Positions 8,447 to 14,637 of a stretch of DNA of 46,951 nucleotides are shown piece by piece (positions within the stretch are counted from its first letter, which is position 1; each line of letters begins with the position of its first letter). The notes beneath the pieces are model-generated. The model was not told where the DNA came from. It was given only the letters and a program-made list of their open reading frames with translations, and did not search any database. Made by a program: the position numbers and the translations under genes. Location of the stretch: contig NZ_JAQMTY010000209.1 in the NCBI RefSeq assembly GCF_028330765.1, positions 1-46,951 on the forward strand, written 5' to 3'. Origin of the DNA: Spirulina subsalsa CS-330 (lineage in GTDB: Bacteria > Cyanobacteriota > Cyanobacteriia > Cyanobacteriales > Spirulinaceae).

Positions 8447-9700
8447 TTAGCGGCGCGGAAACCGTCGCCGTTGCAGAAACTCCGGAATATCCAAGCCCCC
8501 ACCGCCGGGTTGCGGTTGAGGGGGGGGCGGCATCGTCGGCGCTTGGGGCGGCGGCATCGGGGGTACGGGCGGCTGCTTCGGCAATGAAGCCCCCGATGGA
8601 TTCATGGATTGGCGGGCTTTGGGTGCTGAACTACTGCGACTACTGCTCGGCGTTTTTGGGGCATCACCAAGGTTAAACCCCGTGGCGATCACCGTGATTT
8701 GCAACTCGCCCTGCATTTTTTCATCCACCACGGCCCCAAAAATAATATTGGCATTGGGGTCAACCACTTCGTAGATGGTTTCAGCGGCGGTATTCACTTC
8801 ATGGAGGGTCATGTCTGCCCCCCCGGTGATGTTGAAGACGACCCCCTTGGCCCCTTCGATCGAAGATTCTAAGAGGGGGGAAGAAATGGCAGCGATCGCC
8901 GCCTCACGGGCACGGGACTTACCCGATCCGCCCCCAATCCCCATCAGCGCCGACCCCGCATCGGCCATAATCGCCCGCACATCGGCAAAGTCCACATTCA
9001 CCAAACCCGGAATCGTGATGATGTCGGAAATCCCCTGCACCCCTTGACGCAGAATATCATCCGCCACAAAAAAGGCTTGCTGTACAGGGGTTTCCGGCGA
9101 GATCACCGACAGCAGTTTATTGTTGGGAATCACAATCAGGGTATCCACCCGACTTTGGAGGGCGGCGATCCCTTCTTCGGCTTGGGTGGTGCGCCGTCGG
9201 CCTTCAAAGGTAAAGGGACGTGTGACGATGCCCACTGTGAGACAGCCCATTTCCTTGGCGACTTCGGCCACAATCGGCGATGCTCCGGTCCCACTACCGC
9301 CCCCCATCCCGGATGTAATAAAGACGAGATCTGTGCCTTCGAGGGCGGCCGCAATTTCATCGCGGGATTCTTCCGCTGCTTTTTGGCCAATGGCTGGATT
9401 GCCACCCGCGCCTAAGCCTCTGGTCAATTTTTGACCGATCTGGAGGCATTTGGAGGCAGAGGACATTTCTAAGGCTTGGGAGTCTGTATTAATCGCCCAA
9501 AACTCGACCCCAGTAATCCCACTGGCGATCATGCGGTTGACGCCATTGCAGCCCCCGCCGCCGACACCAATCACTTTAATGCGAGCAACGTTAGTAGGCA
9601 TGATCGTATCTGGCCGTGTTTGATCAGGTTCAGGGGTTGGATATTCGTTGGAGTGGGGCAAGGATAACCCCGGATTATTAAAGGGTGTGTTACTAGCCAC
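8447..9700 (-). CDS. ftsZ: Cell division GTPase FtsZ
   Basis: The bacterial tubulin that forms the cytokinetic Z-ring. After an N-terminal extension of about 35 residues (typical of cyanobacteria) come [13 protein letters not shown] (46-57), the tubulin signature [10 protein letters not shown] (131-140), the T7 loop region, and a proline-rich disordered linker. The protein ends in the conserved C-terminal peptide [11 protein letters not shown], which binds ZipN/SepF-type partners. It is 417 residues, normal for cyanobacterial FtsZ. The usual upstream ftsQ is absent here; the 5' spacer instead carries a MITE. An internal ATG at residue 34 (MPTNVARIK) is an alternative start. Confidence 0.97.
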   Translation of the reverse strand: MASNTPFNNPGLSLPHSNEYPTPEPDQTRPDTIMPTNVARIKVIGVGGGGCNGVNRMIASGITGVEFWAINTDSQALEMSSASKCLQIGQKLTRGLGAGGNPAIGQKAAEESRDEIAAALEGTDLVFITSGMGGGSGTGASPIVAEVAKEMGCLTVGIVTRPFTFEGRRRTTQAEEGIAALQSRVDTLIVIPNNKLLSVISPETPVQQAFFVADDILRQGVQGISDIITIPGLVNVDFADVRAIMADAGSALMGIGGGSGKSRAREAAIAAISSPLLESSIEGAKGVVFNITGGADMTLHEVNTAAETIYEVVDPNANIIFGAVVDEKMQGELQITVIATGFNLGDAPKTPSSSRSSSAPKARQSMNPSGASLPKQPPVPPMPPPQAPTMPPPPQPQPGGGGLDIPEFLQRRRFPRR

Positions 9701-10185
9701 AGGTACAGGAAGTTCCGCTATTGGTTCAACAGGTTTAATTTTTTAGATTCTACTCGTATCAATAGGGTTTAGTTTACTACCAAGGGAGTTTTCCCACCTT
9801 GATGGATCAATGGATTGGTGGGGAATTGCGATCGCAGATGTCATCGTCACCTCATTTTGGCCTAATCTTGAGGGCGGGTTCCTGAGCGCAGTGATCAACA
9901 AAGCCTGTCAGTTCCGGCTTGATGCGCAACCAAGATTCGCCCCAGTGCTCGACTTATAGCAGTGGACAAATTCGTTAGGGCAGGCAAGGGGCTTAAGCCT
10001 CTTGTTCCAGAGTCTCTGAATGTCCTAACTGCCCTGGCTCGTGCTATCCATCTTGGGCCTGTTGAGGAGATGATGTCGAGCACCGTTCCTGTGCCGCTCG
10101 TGTGCCGCAGCGGCGGGGCAACCGGTGGAACGTTTGGATCAGGGTGAGCGATATTGAACCAGAGTACTGTTTAGGAGCATTTTTG
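9701..10185. other. Spacer between ftsZ and the STAS gene
   Basis: This 485-base divergent spacer has no supported gene. It holds the ftsZ 5' region (AT-rich, about 9720-9790) and a 93-bp MITE at 9955-10047. Short frames in it are non-coding by composition. Confidence 0.6.
9955..10047 (+). mobile_element. MITE, palindrome family, copy A
   Basis: A ~93-bp element with ends TATAGCAGTG and GTGCTAT, an inner inverted pair (TTAGGGCA / TGTCCTAA), the core palindrome AAGGGGCTTAAGCCTCTT at 9986-10003 (one base different from the consensus) and a smaller palindrome, CAGAGTCTCTG. It aligns with the reverse complement of copy B (11499-11590) with only a few mismatches. Confidence 0.75.
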
Positions 10186-10512
10186 ATGAATGTGGTTCTT
10201 CGTCCTCAGCGAAATTTAGATATTAAAGGGGCTTCGATGCTGCAACAGCGGGTGGTGAATTTGAAGCCGATCGCAGAAAATTCGATTTGGGTGATTGATC
10301 TCGTCGAAGTGAATGTGATCGATCATTTTGGCTTGACGGCGTTGATGATGATTCGCCGGGCTGCCCGTCAACACCACTGCCGGCTGTACTTGATTCATGT
10401 CAAGCAGTCGGTGCGCTATATGCTTGATATTACGGAGTTGTCACCTCGGTTTGAATTTCTTGAAACCATTGATGAGGTCTTAGGCGAGAAAATCCGCTTG
10501 TTATTATGTTGA
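10186..10512 (+). CDS. STAS-domain protein (anti-sigma antagonist-like)
   Basis: A 108-residue stand-alone STAS domain of the SpoIIAA/RsbV type: a beta strand WVIDLVEVNVID, then the loop and helix GLTALMMIRRAARQH, the strand LYLIHV, and a terminal helix. In canonical members the loop is D-S-x-G with a phosphorylated serine. Here it reads IDHFGL (residues 45-50), with no serine or threonine at that position, so classical kinase switching looks impossible. The start ATG at 10186 has AGGAG nine bases upstream; the longer frame to 10102 is not supported. The gene and the next one are bracketed by inverted MITE copies. Confidence 0.8.
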   Translation: MNVVLRPQRNLDIKGASMLQQRVVNLKPIAENSIWVIDLVEVNVIDHFGLTALMMIRRAARQHHCRLYLIHVKQSVRYMLDITELSPRFEFLETIDEVLGEKIRLLLC

Positions 10513-10576
10513 AGGCGATCGCCCTGCTCAGGAGCGCGATCGCTTTCAACAGGATTTATACATTAGGAGTGGGGCG

Positions 10577-11410
10577 GTGCAACGATTGATCCAGTGGGGG
10601 ACAAAGACAATCAGGGCGATGCGGATCGCGGGGTTGGGGTTGGTGCTGCTGTTGTGCCTAGGGAGTTTTGAGGGAGCGATCGCCGCCCCTTTAACCGCCG
10701 AAGCCGTCAACGCCGGGGAATCCTTGGCCGGTCAAGCGATCGAGGCGCTCCAACAGGGCGACCTCCGCGCCGCTGAAGATATTTGGACGCAATTAATTCA
10801 ACAATTTCCCACCAATCCCGCCGTCTGGAGCAATCGCGGCAGCACGCGGGTCAGTCAAAATAACCTAGAGGCCGCCATTGACGACTTTAACGAAGCGATG
10901 CGCCTCGCCCCTGATGCGCCTGACCCCTATTTAAACCGGGGGATTGCCTATGAAGGGTTAGCCCGCTGGGATGATGCGATCGCTGACTATAACCGCGTTC
11001 TCGAACTCGACCCCGATGATGCGATCGCCTATAACAATCGCGGCAACGCCGAAGCGGGCCGGGGCGATTGGGCCGCCGCCCAAGCCGACTACAACCACGC
11101 CATCGAACTCGAACCCCAATTTTCCCTCGCCCAAGCCAACAACGCCCTCAGTCTCTACGAACTCGGCGACGACCAAACCGCGATCCAAACCATGCGAAAT
11201 CTCGTGCGGAAATATCCCATGTTCCCCGACATACGCGCCGCCCTCACCGCCGTGCTGTGGGACAGTCATCAGCAGGGAGAGGCCGAAAGTAATTGGGTGG
11301 CGGCCATGGGTCTCGATCGCCGCTACAGCGATATTGAATGGGTGCGAACGGTGCGCGGCTGGCCCCCACGAGTGACCGCAGCGTTAGAACGGTTTTTAAC
11401 CCTGAATTGA
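10577..11410 (+). CDS. Exported TPR-repeat protein
   Basis: A 277-residue protein with a Sec signal peptide (IAGLGLVLLLCLGSFEGAIA, cleavage likely after AIAA near residue 37) and about four tetratricopeptide repeats from residue 45 to 190. Examples are NPAVWSNRGSTRVSQNNLEA, PDPYLNRGIAYEGLARWDDA and AIAYNNRGNAEAGRGDWAA, followed by a C-terminal helical region with conserved tryptophans (YSDIEWVRTVRGWPPRV). It probably acts in the periplasm or thylakoid lumen as a scaffold; related cyanobacterial TPR proteins assist photosystem assembly, but that is inference. The GTG start at 10577 has an AGGAG site eight bases upstream, and the gene begins 64 bases after the STAS gene. Confidence 0.8.
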   Translation: MQRLIQWGTKTIRAMRIAGLGLVLLLCLGSFEGAIAAPLTAEAVNAGESLAGQAIEALQQGDLRAAEDIWTQLIQQFPTNPAVWSNRGSTRVSQNNLEAAIDDFNEAMRLAPDAPDPYLNRGIAYEGLARWDDAIADYNRVLELDPDDAIAYNNRGNAEAGRGDWAAAQADYNHAIELEPQFSLAQANNALSLYELGDDQTAIQTMRNLVRKYPMFPDIRAALTAVLWDSHQQGEAESNWVAAMGLDRRYSDIEWVRTVRGWPPRVTAALERFLTLN

Positions 11411-11448
11411 TCCGTAATCCGGCTCAAAAGGATGACAGCGATGGGAGT

Positions 11449-11500
11449 GTGAGCCTCTGGCTCCCTCCTGCTAAAAGCCAAACTCGCAACTTGGGTTATA
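11449..11500 (-). repeat. Short interspersed repeat (ATAACCCAAGTTG type), copy 1
   Basis: On the minus strand this reads ATAACCCAAGTTGCGAGTTT, then GGCTTTTAGCAGGAGG and GAGCCAGAGGCTCAC. The same start and end with a diverged middle occur at 17498-17547. The element abuts MITE copy B directly. Confidence 0.6.
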
Positions 11501-11590
11501 AGCACTAGCAAGGGCAGTTAGGACATTCAGAGACTCTGGAACAAGGGGCTTAAGCCCCTTGCCTGTCCTAACGAATTTGTCCACTGCTAT
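11499..11590 (-). mobile_element. MITE, palindrome family, copy B (inverted relative to copy A)
   Basis: The reverse complement matches copy A almost base for base: TATAGCAGTGGACAAATTCG at one end, the perfect core AAGGGGCTTAAGCCCCTT at 11543-11560, CAGAGTCTCTG, and the far end TGCTAGTGCTTATA. It lies in opposite orientation to copy A, so the two form a long inverted repeat around the STAS and TPR genes. Confidence 0.78.
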
Positions 11591-11634
11591 ATGTATCAGC
11601 AGCGAGCTAGAAGCTCGCACGACGAGAAGCCCGC

Positions 11635-11668
11635 AAAAAAACAGACTATCGCGTCCTACGATAGTCTG
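11635..11668 (-). terminator. Intrinsic terminator of psaK
   Basis: Perfect 10-bp stem CAGACTATCG (11642-11651) / CGATAGTCTG (11659-11668) with a 7-nt loop. On the minus strand it is followed by seven Ts (plus-strand A-run 11635-11641). It lies 46 bases after the psaK stop. Confidence 0.9.
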
Positions 11669-11713
11669 ATGGAATTCAAGCTCAACGCAAATGGCACGTC
11701 AGAATCGACGGGA

Positions 11714-11971
11714 TTAGATGATCCCCATGTTGGCCAAGCCCAAGATCACGCCAATGCCCAGGACGTGACCAAAGCTGGTGGTGGCCAACAATGCCGGGAA
11801 ACCCATGCCGCCGAACATGTTGCTCATGGGCAAGGCGGGGCCTGCACTGGGCTGATCAATTTTGAACTTACCGATCGCGATCGCAGCCACATTACAAACA
11901 ATCATCACTGCACCCACCATCGGAGTCCATTCCACTGTGGTCGGCATCGTTGCAAGTAGGGATAAAACCAT
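11714..11971 (-). CDS. psaK: Photosystem I reaction centre subunit PsaK
   Basis: An 85-residue thylakoid membrane protein, two transmembrane helices with a short stromal loop, that binds peripheral antenna chlorophyll of photosystem I. The typical features are TTVEWTPMVGAVMIVCNVAA (first helix), the loop IGKFKIDQPSAGPALP, and FPALLATTSFGHVLGIGVIL (second helix) with the conserved GHxLG. The ATG at 11971 has an AGGAG site in the preceding leader; an internal ATG at 11947 would remove the short N-terminal extension. It is transcribed alone and ends in a strong terminator. Confidence 0.95.
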   Translation of the reverse strand: MVLSLLATMPTTVEWTPMVGAVMIVCNVAAIAIGKFKIDQPSAGPALPMSNMFGGMGFPALLATTSFGHVLGIGVILGLANMGII

Positions 11972-12151
11972 GATGTCTAAAACTCCTGAAAACCGTCATT
12001 CAAATAGATGTGTAATGCTCAAGTTTTATCTCGAAACATCGGCTTTCATTACATAGCGTTGCAATTGTTCATGCAAATGCCCCGTTTTCCCTAAGAAATG
12101 TAAACGAATTGAACCGTGCAGATGGGTCTTCAATTTCACAGCCAGCCGAAC

Positions 12152-12555
12152 CTAAGTCCAAGCCCGGTAAAAACTGTTGTCTTCCCAATGGTTTTGGACG
12201 CGGGCTGCGATCGCTCCCTGTTCTGCCGCCGTTAAGGGTTGGAACGCCGCCGCCGCCGCCACATTTTCCCGCAACTGTTCCGGGCTGTCCGCCGCAATAA
12301 TCGAGCTATGGACACCCGGTTGCGACAGGGAAAACCCGAAAGCCTGGGTGATCGAGGACAACACCCCCGGCTTCAACAACCGTCCGTAGGCGGGCACTTT
12401 CATCGCAATCACGCCCACATTCAATTCCTGGGCAACGGGTAACACCGACGGAATAAATCCGGCTCTTGCTTGCCCAGGCGAGGCAGTTGGGTCGCGCCCA
12501 CTAGCCCACCGACAAAGGCAGCCCCCGCGATTAAAATATTGCGGCGTTTCGGCAT
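12152..12555 (-). pseudogene. Aldo/keto reductase with Tat-like signal, internally deleted
   Basis: The minus strand from ATG 12555 encodes MPKRRNILIAGAAFVGGLVG, a twin-arginine/lipoprotein-like signal, followed by ATQLPRLGKQ. About 40 residues in, the reading shifts by one frame, and the rest (from about GTG 12445 to the stop at 12152) is the C-terminal part of an aldo/keto reductase: LPVAQELNVGVIAMKVP, YGRLLKPGVL, then PGVHSSIIAADSPEQLREN and a C-terminal WEDNSFYRAW. The catalytic Asp/Tyr/Lys/His region of roughly 200 residues is missing. This is a deletion plus frameshift remnant, not a functional enzyme. Confidence 0.75.
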
Positions 12556-12598
12556 CACATTAACTCCAAATTTTAACAACAGTGGGCCATATGGATCG

Positions 12599-12640
12599 GC
12601 TCCCCTCGCCCTGTGGGAGAGGGGTTGGGGGTGAGGGCGA
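12599..12640. repeat. GC-rich interspersed repeat (CCCTCGCCC...GGGTTGGGGG type), copy 1
   Basis: The segment CTCCCCTCGCCCTGTGGGAG followed by AGGGGTTGGGGGTGAGGGCG is a self-complementary repeat of a type found in spacers of many cyanobacteria. Related copies are inside the 36663-36800 element and at 41667-41731. Confidence 0.55.
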
Positions 12641-12704
12641 TCAAGTCAGTCAACCAAGCCTTGCTGTGGCTCTGCTTCCACGATATCGAAACTGACGCAA
12701 AGAG

Positions 12705-12736
12705 AGAGGGCTTCAGGTGTTGCCCTGAAGCCCTCT
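12705..12736 (-). terminator. Strong hairpin 3' of the permease gene
   Basis: A perfect 13-bp stem, AGAGGGCTTCAGG (12705-12717) / CCTGAAGCCCTCT (12724-12736), with a 6-nt loop lies 84 bases after the permease stop. On the minus strand it is followed by TCTCTTTGCG, a poor T-run, so it is a probable terminator of moderate strength. Confidence 0.55.
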
Positions 12737-12819
12737 GTGCTCTGGATTGTGGCTCAACCCCACCCCGATTTTTTAACGTTGGATGATGGAGTTAAGGGAT
12801 GAGAGGTGCGATCGCCCCA

Positions 12820-14214
12820 TCACTCCCGCGGCCCAGGAATCACAAGATTCAGCACCAGCGCCGACAAACCACCCGTCGAAATCCCCGACGAAAAAATGCT
12901 TTTGACTAAATCCGGAGCATTATCCAAAATTTCCGGTACAAACGTCACCCCTAACCCCAACCCCAGCGACACCGCCAGAATCATCGAGTTACGCTTCGTC
13001 AGATTCACACAGGAGAGAATCTTCACCCCCGCCACTGCCACCGTCGCGAACATCAAAATCGTCGCGCCACCCAGCACCGGCTGAGGCATAATTTGCACCA
13101 CCCCCGCCACAATCGGAAACAAGCCCAGCAACACCAAAAACCCGGCAATAAAATAGCCCACATAGCGACTGCCCACTCCCGTTAATTGAATCACACCGTT
13201 ATTTTGGCTGAATGTGGTGTTCGGGAATGTGGAAAAACAGGCCGCGATCAAAGAATTAACCCCATCTCCCAAGACCCCACCTTTGAGACGACGCATATAC
13301 ACCGGCCCTTGAATCGGCTCCCCCGAAATCGCTGAGGTTGCGGTTAAGTCACCGATGGACTCAATCGTGGTGATCAAGTAGAGAAAAATGAAGGGAATAA
13401 ATGCACTCCAACTAAATCCTAGGCCGTAACGAAAGGGAATCGGCACGGTGAAAATTGTCAAGCCACTGAGGCGACCGAAATCCACTAACCCCATCGGAAT
13501 CGCCACTGCATAGCCAACCGCCAAGCCGACAACGATCGCACTCATCCGCAGATAGGGATGATTAAAGGAATTCAGCACCAAAATCACCACCAACACCAAC
13601 GCCGCCAGTCCCCAGTTTTGGGCACTGCCGAAGGATTCCGTCCCCAGGGCCGGAACTCCACCCCCGACGCTCGTGATCCCCACTTTAATCAGGGTTAACC
13701 CGATGGTCGTCACCACCACCCCCGTCACCAAGGGCGTGATCACCTGACGCGCTAAGTGGAGAAACCGACTAAAGAAGATTTCCACAAAGGCCCCAAAAAA
13801 GCAGAGGCCGAAAATCACCGCTAGGGCTTCTTCTTTGGTTTTACCCGCCCCGATCGCTGCAAACCCCGCCGCTAAAATCGGGCCGAGGAACGCAAAACTT
13901 GTCCCTTGGATACTGAGTAATCCAGACCCAATCGGGCCAATCCGTTTCGCTTGGATAAAGGTGGCCACTCCCGAAATCATCAACGACATGGAAATAATGA
14001 AGGTCGTATCGGGGCCTTCGAGTTCAAGCGCATTACAGATAATAAACGGGGGGGTGATAATCCCGACAAAAATTGCTAAAACATGCTGAAACGCGACAAA
14101 CAGGGTTTCGATCAAGGGAGGGCGATCTTCTAAGTTGTAAATCAAGTCTGACTCTAGCTGTACCGGCTCTGTGGGTGATTCGGTTGCCAGGGTGGGTTCA
14201 TTTGAAGCAGTCAT
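12820..14214 (-). CDS. NCS2 family purine/uracil permease
   Basis: A 464-residue membrane protein with about 12-14 hydrophobic segments, belonging to the nucleobase-ascorbate transporter (NCS2, XanQ/UraA/PbuX) family that imports xanthine, uric acid or uracil with protons. Signposts are SIQGTSFAFLGPIL (TM3 half-helix), VTGVVVTTIGLTLIKVG, the substrate-binding TM8 glutamate in IFLYLITTIESIGDLTATS, and FSQNNGVIQLTGVGSRYVGY, the NCS2 signature around TM10. The presence of ESIGD and QNNGVI leans towards the xanthine/uric acid branch. It is transcribed alone, and its 5' side holds an IS200/IS605 relic. Confidence 0.9.
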   Translation of the reverse strand: MTASNEPTLATESPTEPVQLESDLIYNLEDRPPLIETLFVAFQHVLAIFVGIITPPFIICNALELEGPDTTFIISMSLMISGVATFIQAKRIGPIGSGLLSIQGTSFAFLGPILAAGFAAIGAGKTKEEALAVIFGLCFFGAFVEIFFSRFLHLARQVITPLVTGVVVTTIGLTLIKVGITSVGGGVPALGTESFGSAQNWGLAALVLVVILVLNSFNHPYLRMSAIVVGLAVGYAVAIPMGLVDFGRLSGLTIFTVPIPFRYGLGFSWSAFIPFIFLYLITTIESIGDLTATSAISGEPIQGPVYMRRLKGGVLGDGVNSLIAACFSTFPNTTFSQNNGVIQLTGVGSRYVGYFIAGFLVLLGLFPIVAGVVQIMPQPVLGGATILMFATVAVAGVKILSCVNLTKRNSMILAVSLGLGLGVTFVPEILDNAPDLVKSIFSSGISTGGLSALVLNLVIPGPRE

Positions 14215-14312
14215 AACACAAGGTCGTTTTTCAAGTAAGGACTGATAATTTTGATCCGTTTACTGTGGCGAACTTTCTTGGCCTGTGCTGTAACGAAAAT
14301 TACGATCGTGAT

Positions 14313-14536
14313 GCGTAAAGCCCCCTGAATTTTATTCGGGGGATATAAGCGAATAACCGAATTTATTCGGTGGTGATACAATCCAAGTGTTCGCTAGCGA
14401 GAAGTAAAATTCCGGGGTGAACACCTCATGGGCAGGGCGTTGTCCATTGGGCGAGGCGATATAAGACGGGCTACGCCTGCAATTGCTGTCTGAACCCAGA
14501 ATCCCTCGTCATTTATGCGGGGGAGTATGTCAAGGA
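14313..14536 (+). mobile_element. IS200/IS605-type relic without transposase, retaining an omega-RNA-like 3' end
   Basis: The left part has two hairpins: CCCCCTGAAT/ATTCGGGGG (14321-14342) and ACCGAAT/ATTCGGT (14356-14371), followed by GGTGATACAATCC. This resembles the left end seen at 46837-46880 (hairpin, then GTTAGTATAATCC). The right part (about 14430-14536) has the arrangement of the 3' end of cyanobacterial tnpB elements, where the guide (omega) RNA is encoded: GACGGGCTACGCCTGC, TGTCTGAACCCAGAATCCCT, the small terminal hairpin and GGGGGAGTATGTCAA. No TnpA or TnpB frame remains between the ends. It occupies most of the 423-base spacer upstream of the GAF gene. Similarity is judged from memory of such ends. 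Confidence 0.55.
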
Positions 14537-14637
14537 GTATCGTCCCCGATCTGGTCAAGAGAACAGGGGGGTTGTTCTGCTAAGTGAGCTAAAATAAAGG
14601 CTTAAGCTCCCCCTTTTGTCTGATTGAGTGCGATCTC

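Larger units (their letters stand above)
11411..11713. other. Repeat-rich spacer between the TPR gene and psaK
   Basis: The 303-base convergent spacer is almost completely occupied by a 52-bp repeat (11449-11500), MITE copy B (11499-11590), a short GCGAGCT/AGCTCGC hairpin (11602-11618) and the psaK terminator. No gene is supported. Confidence 0.7.
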
